Of a DNA stretch of 64,000 bases, positions 14,986-24,783 are shown in pieces. The stretch is from Ruminococcus sp. (GTDB lineage Bacteria > Bacillota > Clostridia > Oscillospirales > Ruminococcaceae). Made by a program: the position numbers and the translations under genes. Numbering within the stretch: the stretch's first letter is position 1; every line of letters starts with the position of its first letter. The DNA lies in NCBI GenBank assembly GCA_017626015.1, contig JAGAJO010000012.1, positions 62,001 to 126,000 of the forward strand, written 5' to 3'. The notes beneath the pieces were generated by a model. That model saw only the letters and a program-made list of their open reading frames with translations, was not told the origin of the DNA and ran no database searches.

Positions 14986-15038
14986 CGAAAAAATTTGTTA
15001 CTTGCACAAAAACAGCTTAATAAAATGAATTATCTCCG

Positions 15039-15698
15039 TTAATTACGCTGTTCCGACAGCACAGCTCTTACAGTCACACGGCTGTAACCGCTCCATGTGC
15101 AGGTGAAAAGCGTCAGATCCCAATCCTGTCTTGCGCCGATATACATACTGTCGGTATCCCAGCCGTCAATAAGCTCGGTGTATGAAACCTCGTATATAAA
15201 TTTTCGCCCTTTAATATCGGTAAAAATGATCTCGTCGCCGCTGTTGAGCTTGCTGAGATTATCAAAAAATCCGGCATAATTGTGTCCGCAGATTATAAGG
15301 TCACGTCCTGCCCTTATACCGTCATAACGGCAGGGGGCGATATTCATATTGGGATAACTCCAATATTTAAGGATCGGATATTCCCTGTCCAGAGTAGGCA
15401 GAGAAATAATGCCGATATATTCGTCGCCGTCAAGCGACAGAGACTCGTCCTCGTCGGATACCTCCGCCGTACTGTCATCGGAATATCCGTCATCTGCATC
15501 AAAAACATCAAACGGAGAAGCTTCTTCCTTCTGCGGTTCGTCGGGGATCTCATTATCAAGACGGACAAGGACGTTGTCCATGGTCTTTTTACTTTCGTGT
15601 TCATGATGATAATTGTACAAAACAAGGGACAATGCTGCAAGGATCAGCACTGCCCCCAAAACTGTCAGAACACGTCCTAAAACGTTTTTTCCGCTCAT
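15039..15698 (-). CDS. Accessory sortase (class B/D-like)
   Basis: A 219-residue transpeptidase. One N-terminal membrane helix (VLTVLGAVLILAALSLVLY) is followed by an acidic, low-complexity spacer (~residues 45-95) and the sortase barrel. Catalytic residues: His in LIICGHNYAG, Cys in LTLFTCT, and Arg in RVTVRAVL. It lacks the C-terminal membrane helix and lid of the class C enzyme at 16674. It probably anchors the finished pilus or the minor pilin to the cell wall. The ATG at 15698 overlaps the stop of the LPQTG pilin gene (TAATG). It is the last gene of the pilus operon. Confidence 0.88.
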   Translation of the reverse strand: MSGKNVLGRVLTVLGAVLILAALSLVLYNYHHEHESKKTMDNVLVRLDNEIPDEPQKEEASPFDVFDADDGYSDDSTAEVSDEDESLSLDGDEYIGIISLPTLDREYPILKYWSYPNMNIAPCRYDGIRAGRDLIICGHNYAGFFDNLSKLNSGDEIIFTDIKGRKFIYEVSYTELIDGWDTDSMYIGARQDWDLTLFTCTWSGYSRVTVRAVLSEQRN

Positions 15699-16672
15699 TA
15701 CTTTCTCTTTCTGCTCATACGGCAGCCTACCGCTATAAGAATTACTCCGGCGCCTGCGGCAACAGGCACAGGCCACCATAGCGAACCTGTCTGCGGAAGC
15801 TTATCTTTATTGCCGGTTCCTGTATTGCTGGTTCCGGAAGAAGATCCGGAGGATGAAGAACCGGAATCGGTATTTTCCGACGGAACGAATGTATTCTCCA
15901 CCTGGAAAACAGTTTCATTCTGTTTATAAACTACCGTGAAATTTTCATCAATATTAACTTCCTTGACCTTCCATTCACTTGAGGGATCACCCTCCCAGAA
16001 ATACTCCCAGTTATTTGAAGAGTCAAGGGTGACCTCTTTGAAAAGCTCGCCGTTCTCATAAATGCCGACAACGACTTTTTGGGGCTGCTTATCGGCAGAA
16101 CCCTCGGGAATGATCCATGTCTTGCGAACGCCGAACTTTGTTTTTGTGTCCGGGACCGTCTCAAAAGTCATTTTAGGGTATACCGTAAGGTCTCCCGCAG
16201 AGATCTGCTCCTGCGTAAATTCCACCAGCATAGGCGAGGGAGTGATCTTCGTTTCGCCGGAAACAAATTCCTTACCCATGATAAGATAAAGTCCGACGTC
16301 AACTCCGTCAACCACAGCAGTTCCGTTTTCATCGGTCACTGCGGAATCTATCGGCGAAAGATTATCCAGAATGACATAGCTCTCCAAAGTGTCAGCCGCA
16401 TCCTGAACAGCAGACGCAGTGTCAATATCCTCCAGAGATACGGGATAGTCAGCAAAATCCCCGGTAAGCACATATTCGCCCATATTGTTCTTTTCACCGA
16501 CTCTGAAAATACTCCATTCAATATTCGGCACAGCGTTTTCCTGATGCTTGCAGATAAGGGTAAGCGAGCAGTCGGACGCCTGCGCATTAAGCGCAAAGCA
16601 GCTGAATACAGACAGCAGCACAGCGGCGGCGCACAGTAAAGCGCAGCTTATACGACATACTTTGCAGGTCAT
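15698..16672 (-). CDS. Minor/basal pilin with LPQTG sorting signal
   Basis: A 324-residue surface protein. Signal peptide at the N-terminus (ALLCAAAVLLSVFSCFALNAQA). A first beta-domain carries LTVYPKMTFE, resembling the YPK pilin motif whose Lys is used for polymer linkage. A Cna_B-like domain (GVRKTWIIPEGSADKQPQKV ... WKVKEVNIDENFTVVY) follows, then a Ser/Gly spacer, then LPQTG, a hydrophobic helix and a RKRK tail. The start at 16672 has AGGAGG 9 bp upstream and overlaps the sortase C stop region. The YPK motif and last position suggest a basal or cell-wall anchor pilin. Confidence 0.88.
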   Translation of the reverse strand: MTCKVCRISCALLCAAAVLLSVFSCFALNAQASDCSLTLICKHQENAVPNIEWSIFRVGEKNNMGEYVLTGDFADYPVSLEDIDTASAVQDAADTLESYVILDNLSPIDSAVTDENGTAVVDGVDVGLYLIMGKEFVSGETKITPSPMLVEFTQEQISAGDLTVYPKMTFETVPDTKTKFGVRKTWIIPEGSADKQPQKVVVGIYENGELFKEVTLDSSNNWEYFWEGDPSSEWKVKEVNIDENFTVVYKQNETVFQVENTFVPSENTDSGSSSSGSSSGTSNTGTGNKDKLPQTGSLWWPVPVAAGAGVILIAVGCRMSRKRK

Positions 16673-16673
16673 A

Positions 16674-17588
16674 TTACACGTCCTCCTTTTTTGTATCAGA
16701 TTTATTGCATTTTTGATTTTTTCCGTCTTTAAAAACCGACATGGGATCATCGTAAGGGAAGCTCTTCTTCTTTGTGCCGAAGGTCCACCAGATGACCAGC
16801 ATAATAAACAGGGGAAGCGCTATAAAAGGCACAACAAGAAGATAATCGAGCTGGACCGCATCGGCGGAGACCTTTGCCTGAGATCTCTTCTCCTGTTCGG
16901 CTGTGGCGATACGCTTTGCACGGACAAGAAGCCTATGCGAGTTAACGCCGTAAGGCGTGCAGGTCGTAAGAGTAATGTAATCCTCGCCGGGTATGACAGC
17001 AAGCTTTTCCATTTCCGTTGGAAGAACTATAAATATTTCCTCCACCTCGTAGGTGAAAACCTCGTTAAGCACGGTTACGGTAAACTCGTCACCCTCCACC
17101 AGCTGATCAAGATCGCTGAAAAGCTTTGCAGACGGCAGACCACGGTGAGCTGATATCACCGCATGGGTATTTGTTCCTCCAACAGGCAGCGTAGAGCCTT
17201 GCAGATGTCCTACAGCTATGTTCAGAACACCTTCGCTCGTGCCGTGATAGATCGGCAACTCTACCCGAATCTGCGGGATAGAAATGTAACCCATTATTCC
17301 TGTGCCGGTAATATCCAGAATATCATCGTAATCAGGAACCTTTTCATATTCAAGAAAAGGTGCGTCAAGCTTTACTATGTCCTCGTTATACTTATGCGCC
17401 CTCTTAAAGATCCTGGCGTTTTCCTCCTCGGTCATATTGTTCACAGCCTGCTGATATCCTGCGATCGCACGGCTTTGCGTTCTGGAATTCCACCAGTTGC
17501 TGAAGCTTGGATAAAACATTACGGAGAGCCCCACCAGTAAAAGAACAGTCAATATTATAGTAGATAATTTACCGCTTTTTTTCCTCAT
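16674..17588 (-). CDS. Class C pilin-polymerising sortase
   Basis: A 304-residue sortase with two membrane helices, one N-terminal and one near the C-terminus (VVPFIALPLFIMLVIWW), typical of class C. KLDAPFLEYEKV occupies the position of the DPF/DPW lid. Catalytic residues: His in VISAHRGLPSAKLF, Cys in TLTTCTPYG, Arg in NSHRLLVRAKR. It builds the covalent pilus by joining pilin subunits at LPXTG threonine. GGGAGGACTCC precedes the ATG at 17588. The gene lies right after the backbone pilin, separated by an 85-bp gap that contains a strong hairpin. Confidence 0.95.
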   Translation of the reverse strand: MRKKSGKLSTIILTVLLLVGLSVMFYPSFSNWWNSRTQSRAIAGYQQAVNNMTEEENARIFKRAHKYNEDIVKLDAPFLEYEKVPDYDDILDITGTGIMGYISIPQIRVELPIYHGTSEGVLNIAVGHLQGSTLPVGGTNTHAVISAHRGLPSAKLFSDLDQLVEGDEFTVTVLNEVFTYEVEEIFIVLPTEMEKLAVIPGEDYITLTTCTPYGVNSHRLLVRAKRIATAEQEKRSQAKVSADAVQLDYLLVVPFIALPLFIMLVIWWTFGTKKKSFPYDDPMSVFKDGKNQKCNKSDTKKEDV

Positions 17589-17603
17589 GGAGTCCTCCCT
17601 AAT

Positions 17604-17627
17604 GTCCGGCGGAATCACCCGCCGGAC
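17604..17627 (-). repeat. Intra-operon hairpin before the class C sortase
   Basis: GTCCGGCGG and CCGCCGGAC form a 9-bp perfect stem with a 6-nt loop and no T-run. It lies between the abundant pilin gene and its sortase, a place where RNA processing or partial attenuation sets subunit ratios. Related GTCCGGC motifs occur at 24754 and 25684 in the same operon. Confidence 0.6.
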
Positions 17628-17672
17628 TTAAAGGTATCCGAGTAACTTACTCAGAAATGATTTGCCTTGATA

Positions 17673-19271
17673 TTATTCTTCCTCTTTCTTCATTCTCTTC
17701 TTAGCTACGAGGAGAACGCCTGCGCCGACTGCTACAGTACCGCCGATTCCGTAGAATACCTTAGTACCGATACCGCCGGTAGTAGGAAGTACAGAACCCT
17801 TGTTGTTTTTAATAGTTGCAGCGTTTGTAGTTGTATCGCCTGTTGCGGCAAGTGTTGTAAGCGTGCTTCCGGCATCGTCATAATCAGCGGAAAGCGTAAA
17901 CTTTACAGGGTCAGCGTGGTTGTACTCGGGAGAAGGAGTTTCAGTCTCCTTGAGAGTATACTCAACTGCGTCGTTAAGACCTGTGATCCTGAACAAGCCC
18001 TTGTCATTTGTTATGATATCAACAGCCTCAGCTGTATCGGCAGCTGTCTTTACTCTGTAGACATCAACATCACCTTCAGCAGTGCCCTTAACAAGCTGAA
18101 CTTCGTCAGTACCCTTATAAAGCTTAAAGGTTGCATTTGCAAGAGGAGCATTGGTCTCGCCGTCTACCTTTGTACCATTGAAGGTAAATGTCCAGTCATA
18201 AACGGTAACCTCAGGTGTTTTGCCGTTTTCGGTCTCACCTTCGCCCGACTGTGCAGGATTGTTCATGTATGTCAGATATGCCGTATTGGGATTGTAGTTT
18301 GTATTATCATTAGCTGCATTGGCTACCTTAGCGTCTCCGTTAAGAACTGCGCTGTAGTATGTCTCGATCTTAGCAATATTAGAGTTTTCGTTAAGCAGAG
18401 CCTTGATATCAAACTTAGCGTTGAAATCCTCTGTGAAATCAGCCGTTGCTGAGTCATCAGCAAAAGTGAGAGTAGGAACATATGTAATTCCTGTGATCTC
18501 GTCACCGTTCTTATCGTAATACTTGTATGAGAACGCACTTGCGTCGGCATTAAGGGTAAGTCCTGTATCCAAGTCATCACGAACGGTATATGTATATGTT
18601 TCATAACCGGTAGTGTCGGGAACAGTTGTTGTGATCTTGAACTTTACTTCGTCGCCGATAGCGTTATCTCCGACATCGCCCCATGAATCAAGCTCATCGT
18701 GATAAATTTCCTTATCAAGAGTAGGCTTTGAGACCTTAGGCGTTACTGTTGTTGCGCCGGAAACATTTACCAGATATCTGGAGTTTGCAGCGTCTGCGCC
18801 AACGTTATTAGTCGAATCAACGATCAGATAGTAGCCTTCGCCAACGTCAAGGGTATACTTTCCTTCTGCAAATGTTGCAGTAGCTCCTGTTCCGTCAACG
18901 TGATCAGCCACAATATCAGCCATTGCGATAAGGTTATCCTCGGTAAACTTAGTAGAATCAGCCATTATAGCCGCAACATCGGCAGCAGAATTGGCATCTG
19001 CAAATACGTCCTTGACCGCAGAAGTATCTGCCTTGAGCGCTGTAAGAAGGTCATCTCCTTTTACGCCATTGCCCCATGTAATATCGTTGGTAGCGGTCTT
19101 TGCGTTAAAGATCTGATATGCCGTATAAGTCTTATCCGCAACTGCATCATTTATAGTAATAGATGTAGCCGCATCAACAGCAGCCGAAACAGAAATTGCA
19201 GAGGCTGTTACCATTGAAACTGCAAGGATAGTTGCAGCTGCCAGAGTAGCAAATCTTTTCATCTTTTTCAT
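17673..19271 (-). CDS. Major (backbone) pilin, LPTTG-anchored
   Basis: A 532-residue pilin. Signal peptide (residues 1-31, ...SAISVSAAVDA), an N-terminal domain, a central isopeptide-type domain beginning TPKVSKPTLDKEIYHDE whose Lys is the likely inter-subunit linkage residue, and a Cna_B-like C-terminal domain. The latter includes TFTFNGTKVDGETNAPLANA, the E-box-like YTLKETETPSPEYN, and LPTTG followed by a hydrophobic helix and KKRMKKEEE. AAAAGGAGTTATTGAA precedes the ATG. The order tip adhesin, backbone, sortase C, minor pilin matches known Gram-positive pilus loci. Confidence 0.93.
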   Translation of the reverse strand: MKKMKRFATLAAATILAVSMVTASAISVSAAVDAATSITINDAVADKTYTAYQIFNAKTATNDITWGNGVKGDDLLTALKADTSAVKDVFADANSAADVAAIMADSTKFTEDNLIAMADIVADHVDGTGATATFAEGKYTLDVGEGYYLIVDSTNNVGADAANSRYLVNVSGATTVTPKVSKPTLDKEIYHDELDSWGDVGDNAIGDEVKFKITTTVPDTTGYETYTYTVRDDLDTGLTLNADASAFSYKYYDKNGDEITGITYVPTLTFADDSATADFTEDFNAKFDIKALLNENSNIAKIETYYSAVLNGDAKVANAANDNTNYNPNTAYLTYMNNPAQSGEGETENGKTPEVTVYDWTFTFNGTKVDGETNAPLANATFKLYKGTDEVQLVKGTAEGDVDVYRVKTAADTAEAVDIITNDKGLFRITGLNDAVEYTLKETETPSPEYNHADPVKFTLSADYDDAGSTLTTLAATGDTTTNAATIKNNKGSVLPTTGGIGTKVFYGIGGTVAVGAGVLLVAKKRMKKEEE

Positions 19272-19286
19272 TTCAATAACTCCTTT

Positions 19287-22200
19287 TTATTTATTATTCG
19301 CAGAATCAAATTTGGATTTTCTGCGTTTAGATACTAACAGTACTGTCGCCGTAGCGCAAACCGCAGCTCCTGCGACCTTCAGAGGAACAGCTCCCACACC
19401 GCCTGTGCCGGGCAGCTCCCCTCCGCCGGGATTATCCGACTCGTTCTTTGTGTTGGTGACGTAGATCGTACCCGTTGATGTTGCTGAAACCGATGTAACG
19501 GTATATCCCTCGGGACAATTCGTTTCAACAGCGTAGTAATAATACGTGTTTCCGTCAGAATCATACGACTTGATCTTGTCCGCAAACGCACTGTCTGCGC
19601 TGTCCCACTTCCAGCCGTCGGCAGAAGTAAGATTGATCTCACCAAGAAGCTCTGCGTCAGACGGTAATTTAAGTTCGTGCTTTGTCGAACGATAGATCTC
19701 GATATTAAGCTTTGTTCCGCTGTCGGGTTTTCCGCCTATCCAGCTCTTTTCAAGCTTAAGTGAAGAAGAATTTACAATGGTTATGGTCGTTCCGTCACTG
19801 GAAGCGCCGTTATTCTTTACACTTGGAATGTACTTGGAACCGCTGATCGGTACTTCCTCTCCGCCCGTAGGCTTATATGAAAGCTCCTCAACGTAGTAAT
19901 AGTAAGCAGTTCCGTCCAAGGCATTGCCGTTAGGAAGATCAGTGATCGTAAAAGACTCACCGCTTGTCAGCTTGAATGTATCCTCACCGTTTACCTGAAC
20001 AAGCTCCCTGGCTGCCGGAACACTGCCGTCGGTACTCTGCACAATAGAACGGTACAGCGAACATTTAACATATTCAAAGTCGGACCAGCTGCTGTCAGCC
20101 CATACCTTTTTAACGTTCAGCGTAATGTTTCTTACATTTTCAACGTTAAGCTTTGTACCGGAATCAAACTGCTTGTATCCGGCGTCAACAGCCTCCTGCG
20201 GGATATAGCTGTCGTCCAGAGGAGATTTTACATAGGTGAAGTAGATGGATCCATCGCTCACAACACTGTAATGCTCAGGCGGATCGATCTCCTTAAGCTT
20301 GTAAACATAAAACTCGTCATCGCCTATACCAGGCTCTCTTACCTGAAGGTAACATCTGCCGGTATCGCCGTCCGTATAAAGCTTATCCGCCTTGCCGTCT
20401 GCAGTATCCGCCCACTTGATTGCCTGATGTGTGTTTTTCTCCGTATCATAGTTTATTTCAGTAGCCGGCTGCCAGTGAGAACCATCGCTGCCGGTGAAAT
20501 TCGGATTGTACCTGTATAGCTCAAAGCCTGCGGTAAGCATTATCGACACGTCTCCGATATCAACCTTTGCAAGGGAGATAGGTGATGTGACCGCCCAGCC
20601 TTCTGCGTTCTGACCGATCTTGAAGGTCGCAGTATTTTCCGCATACTGAGGAGTTCCGCTTACACGGCTCTGAACGTTATTTACAACAGTTATCTCATCC
20701 TCTTTGCCTTCTCCGAGAGGAACCTCTCTTTTAAAGCCGTAGCTGTATTTGATCCTCAGTCTCTTATTATCGGGGACCGTGATCTTAAGTCTTGCGCTTT
20801 TATCGTTAGTGACCGTTTCGGTTACTGTTTCGGTTTTCTTGATAGAAACGTCGCATTTGCCTGAATCGGTAACAAAATTAACGCTTGTGGCACCTGCAGG
20901 GACCTTAAACGTATATGAACCGTTGCCGGACCATGAAGCGCCGTCAACTGTATTTCCGCTGCTGTCCTTGTAGGTGAACCGTCCGCTTGCACCGTCGGAA
21001 TTTGAAACATTCGCAGTAATTACAGCATTTGCAGCTGCCGTGATCGGGATAGAACCGTCAGTGCTTTGAACAACATCCAAGCTTACGGTAAGACCATAGC
21101 CTGTAGGATTCTGGAGAACCAATCCATTGGAATCGCTGCTAAGTATAAATGAATATTCCCCGTCTTTTGAAAACACAATTGATCCCAAGTCACTCCAACC
21201 GCCGGTCTTTATGTTTAATGAAGTAGTGTTCCCCCATTGGTCAGTTAATGCTCCGCTGACATTAAATACTAATTTGTCGCCGGCTTTAAAATCACCGCTA
21301 ACGCTAGTATTATTATATCCATTTATGGTTTGTGAATTAAGATAATTGGTTCTTGACGTTCCAACCGCCGGGTGGAAAGTACCAACGTCAGTCGTTACCG
21401 TCTTAGGTATCTGGCTTTCAGCAGCAGCCTCGGAATTAAGCTGTTCTGCGTCGGTAAACTTCACGGCAAATCCGTCTCCGGAAGTCTGTCCGTACAAAGT
21501 AGTGGTCGAAAGTCCTTCGGTAAGCTCCTTGACCTGATTAAGATTCTCGTCAAGCTCCCAGATCCTTACCTCATTGAGATTTACCTCGATCTCCGACGGG
21601 TCAGTAATGCCGTTTATCTTAAGCTCATCGAAAAGCTCCAGCCAGAGATTATTGGGATCATAATCAACTCCGCCCGGGTTGACGTCGATATAATAATCCA
21701 CACCGTTTGTGCGGCTGGTAGTATCGGAATACTTTGACAGCGCACTCTGCGTAATAGTGTTTTTATGAACGTACTCAGGCTTGCCCTCGCCGGCGATCGC
21801 ATTCACTACGTCATAGGAACCGCCGTTCTTTGCCAGAAGCTTTTCAAAATCCGCCTTTTTGATCCTGATCTTGTAAATAAATGTAGGACTTGAGTCTGTA
21901 ACATCTAAATTGTTAATATTGAAACTGATGACCTGCTGTCTGATTCCGTCAGCATTTACCGAATCTGATACCATCTTAATGTATTCATTCGCCGTACTGG
22001 TATCATCGGCAGATTTAATGGAAACTCCCCACGATCCGCCTATATTGTTCTTTCCCCAATAGAAGCAGACCGGTTTGTTAGCCTCGTCAGTAATAAGCTC
22101 AAATCCTGCGGGAAGCTTATCCTCAACGCTGATCGTCTGTTTTCCGGACAGCGTATACTCAGGATTGAATCTGACACCGTATGTGAAAACATAGTAAGTT

Positions 22201-24722
22201 TCAGAGTCAGCGCCGCTTACGACCTGAACGGTCTCAAGGTCAGCCAGCTTTTTAGCCGTGTTCTGATCGGTATTAAGGGAGCCTACACTGTTTGACGGGT
22301 TGCTCATGTCAAATCCGGAGGCGTCAAACTTCGTATACGGAAGCAACGACTGATCCGTCTTGGTAATATCTTTTTCGTTTATAGCAGGCTTTGCCGCATC
22401 TCCGGGATCAGCTTCGTTCTTGAATTTGACGATATCTCCGTTAGCTATATCGTCGCCGCTCAGATCGGCAGTTGTCCAGTAATTGATAACCACTGATTTG
22501 TAATTAGCAAGCAACTGAGGGTTATTATACTGGTCATTCATTGTATACTCTTTAGGAAGAGTTACTTTAAACTTTGTGCATTTGCCGTCGCTTCCCTCAA
22601 CGGAAGTAACCGTAAAGGCTGAAGGATCAATACGATATCCTGTAGTTGTCGTATTAACCATATTATAAGTGTCGTCGCCGAACCTTATATCGAAGTTTTC
22701 GGGCTTCAGCTGATCGGCGGTCATATAATGCAGACCGGCAGCATTAGCTTCATTAAATATCGCAGTAAGCGTATCTGTGATTTCCAGACCGGACAGCTTG
22801 CCTTTATCGGAGCCTGTAAATACGATCTGCCATTTGATAGAGGAAGTACCGTCTTCGTTCTGAACGACATCTTTAGCTTCCTTTTTAAATTCATTCACCG
22901 GTTCGGTATATTTATATTCCGAGGTTTGAGTGAAATCCTGCCAGCTTACCGTATTTTTGAACAAATACTGTCCTGTAGCCTCGTCAAAGGTTACCGATAT
23001 ACCGCCGGGCAGATTTCCGTTCTTATAGAGATCTATAAGAGTTTTACCGTCAACAGAATAGCTTATCTCGACCTTATGAGCGTCCTTGAACCTCTGTGAA
23101 TCTCCAAGGGTGATCTTTCCGTCAGCAACGGTGTAACTCAGTTCATCTTTGTTTACCCAACCACCGTCGATCGCAAATCCAATATTCGCATCATCAACAT
23201 AGTCAAGCATTGCATCGGTGAATACTGCGTTGCCGAATCCGTCGTAATCTGTAGCAGATATCTTCCACGTGACTTTTCCCGAACCTCCGTCACTTGCGGA
23301 CTTGTAAAGAGAATCGTAGCCGTCGTATTTTCCGAGAAATCCGTCGCTCTCTATGCTGACCTCGGAATCCTTATCCGGCTTAAGAACAGCCTTATTTCTG
23401 TTATCCTCGGTAGAGCTAGCCTCAGCAGGATAGGTTATTTTAAGCTCAGAAGCCTTGACATCGCCCGTAATTGTGATCATTCCGTTTGAAATGGTATAAT
23501 CGTCAGCTGACATTCCCTCAACGGTTAATTCGCTTTTGTCTGCGGGAAGCATCGCATCTGTGATAACTGCGTCCTTAAGGCTTGTACCGGTAGAATTTTT
23601 GACCGTTATGGTCCAGTCTACCTTACCGTCGGGCGTCTTGCCCTGGTCATAGTCAAATTTACCTGTTTTCTGGATCTCGACCTCACGGGGATATGTGACT
23701 GTATCGGTCGCTGTCGATGGGATCTCTCCCTCCAGCGTGTCAGGAGGCGTAAGCACAGCCTCGTTAACTACCTTATCCTGTATCTTATCCTCCAGAGTCA
23801 TTGGCGTATCATATTTAATGTGGATCTCGCCTGATCCTGTCGTGCCTGAACTGAATTCAAACTTATGGGTATCGCTGTTGTATGAACCGCAGCCCGCAGG
23901 CGTAACGGTAACATTTGAAAGAGTCTCCGAACCGAACATTGTATCGTCCAGATAATAACCGTTCAGATCGTTATATCCGCCGCCGTCCGCTTCACCGTTG
24001 TGGACTGTAACGTCCCACGAAATAACATCGCCGTTCTTTGTTCCGCTCTTTTCAATCGAAGCTGTTTTCGCCTTGAACGGAACATCTACAGGGGTATTGC
24101 CCTTATTTGTGGGGAACAGGATCGTAACGTCCTTCAGCTGATCCTTGCCTCTGACAACGTCAGCTGTGAAATCAAGGCCTCCCTGGATTCCGGAAGTGTC
24201 GATCTCGGGATGATCCTTGATGTACCTGTCGGAAAATTCTATCTCAATGTAATATCTGCCGTTGCCGCCTTCTACAATATTAAACACGCCGCACTTAACG
24301 TTCGATGCAAGAATGTCAGCGCTTATTGTATGAAGATTTTCTGTGCTGAAATTCTCGGGCAGCTCATACGAGAAAAATCTGTTGTCGCTTGTCAGCTTGC
24401 CTGCCGGAATATTCCACAAAAGCTCAAAGGTGACCCTGTTCTGAACGTCTGCATCCGCATCTTTCTGCTTGACAATTACATCGGTCGTATACTCGGTAAA
24501 ATCTTCACCTTCCACATTCGACTCCGCATATGCCGCAGGAACGTTGAACGTTTCACTGACCGGCGGCTCATCGCTGTCGGTCATGCTTATTGCAGGCATG
24601 ATCAGACTTGCGAATACGGAAACAGCTACTGCCAAAGACAGCGCCGCCGCCAGAAATCTGCTGCGCCGATTATCCTTATCATATTTTAAGTATTGCTGAA
24701 TTTTATTTGCTAAATTCTGCAA
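19287..24722 (-). CDS. Large LPGTG surface adhesin, probable pilus tip protein
   Basis: An 1811-residue secreted protein. The N-terminus has a long signal region with a basic patch, KYDKDNRRSRFLAAALSLAV, then SLIMPAISM. Several tandem beta-sandwich modules of the isopeptide/DUF11 kind follow; repeated pattern: SIEKSGTKNGDVISWDVTV, EIQKTGKFDY...KVDWTITVKN, KVTWKISATDYDGFGNAVFTD and EFKKEAKDVV...IKWQIVF. The C-terminal third has Cna_B repeats (LNVKKVWADSSWSD; LKLEKSWIGGKPD) and ends LPGTG, a hydrophobic helix and KRRKSK. It starts with TTG at 24722 behind GGAGGAGG. Two copies of VQSTDGS[IV]P (residues ~1230 and ~1570) hint at module shuffling. The ligand is unknown. Confidence 0.9.
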   Translation of the reverse strand: MQNLANKIQQYLKYDKDNRRSRFLAAALSLAVAVSVFASLIMPAISMTDSDEPPVSETFNVPAAYAESNVEGEDFTEYTTDVIVKQKDADADVQNRVTFELLWNIPAGKLTSDNRFFSYELPENFSTENLHTISADILASNVKCGVFNIVEGGNGRYYIEIEFSDRYIKDHPEIDTSGIQGGLDFTADVVRGKDQLKDVTILFPTNKGNTPVDVPFKAKTASIEKSGTKNGDVISWDVTVHNGEADGGGYNDLNGYYLDDTMFGSETLSNVTVTPAGCGSYNSDTHKFEFSSGTTGSGEIHIKYDTPMTLEDKIQDKVVNEAVLTPPDTLEGEIPSTATDTVTYPREVEIQKTGKFDYDQGKTPDGKVDWTITVKNSTGTSLKDAVITDAMLPADKSELTVEGMSADDYTISNGMITITGDVKASELKITYPAEASSTEDNRNKAVLKPDKDSEVSIESDGFLGKYDGYDSLYKSASDGGSGKVTWKISATDYDGFGNAVFTDAMLDYVDDANIGFAIDGGWVNKDELSYTVADGKITLGDSQRFKDAHKVEISYSVDGKTLIDLYKNGNLPGGISVTFDEATGQYLFKNTVSWQDFTQTSEYKYTEPVNEFKKEAKDVVQNEDGTSSIKWQIVFTGSDKGKLSGLEITDTLTAIFNEANAAGLHYMTADQLKPENFDIRFGDDTYNMVNTTTTGYRIDPSAFTVTSVEGSDGKCTKFKVTLPKEYTMNDQYNNPQLLANYKSVVINYWTTADLSGDDIANGDIVKFKNEADPGDAAKPAINEKDITKTDQSLLPYTKFDASGFDMSNPSNSVGSLNTDQNTAKKLADLETVQVVSGADSETYYVFTYGVRFNPEYTLSGKQTISVEDKLPAGFELITDEANKPVCFYWGKNNIGGSWGVSIKSADDTSTANEYIKMVSDSVNADGIRQQVISFNINNLDVTDSSPTFIYKIRIKKADFEKLLAKNGGSYDVVNAIAGEGKPEYVHKNTITQSALSKYSDTTSRTNGVDYYIDVNPGGVDYDPNNLWLELFDELKINGITDPSEIEVNLNEVRIWELDENLNQVKELTEGLSTTTLYGQTSGDGFAVKFTDAEQLNSEAAAESQIPKTVTTDVGTFHPAVGTSRTNYLNSQTINGYNNTSVSGDFKAGDKLVFNVSGALTDQWGNTTSLNIKTGGWSDLGSIVFSKDGEYSFILSSDSNGLVLQNPTGYGLTVSLDVVQSTDGSIPITAAANAVITANVSNSDGASGRFTYKDSSGNTVDGASWSGNGSYTFKVPAGATSVNFVTDSGKCDVSIKKTETVTETVTNDKSARLKITVPDNKRLRIKYSYGFKREVPLGEGKEDEITVVNNVQSRVSGTPQYAENTATFKIGQNAEGWAVTSPISLAKVDIGDVSIMLTAGFELYRYNPNFTGSDGSHWQPATEINYDTEKNTHQAIKWADTADGKADKLYTDGDTGRCYLQVREPGIGDDEFYVYKLKEIDPPEHYSVVSDGSIYFTYVKSPLDDSYIPQEAVDAGYKQFDSGTKLNVENVRNITLNVKKVWADSSWSDFEYVKCSLYRSIVQSTDGSVPAARELVQVNGEDTFKLTSGESFTITDLPNGNALDGTAYYYYVEELSYKPTGGEEVPISGSKYIPSVKNNGASSDGTTITIVNSSSLKLEKSWIGGKPDSGTKLNIEIYRSTKHELKLPSDAELLGEINLTSADGWKWDSADSAFADKIKSYDSDGNTYYYYAVETNCPEGYTVTSVSATSTGTIYVTNTKNESDNPGGGELPGTGGVGAVPLKVAGAAVCATATVLLVSKRRKSKFDSANNK

Positions 24723-24753
24723 AACGAGTTCCTCCTCCCTGCCAATGATTATG

Positions 24754-24766
24754 CGTCCGCCGGACG
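24754..24766 (-). repeat. Short GTCCGGCGGAC palindrome before the adhesin gene
   Basis: CGTCCG-C-CGGACG lies between signal peptidase and adhesin genes. It shares the GTCCGGCGG core with the hairpins at 17604 and 25684. Confidence 0.4.
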
Positions 24767-24783
24767 TATGACCATATATCAGC

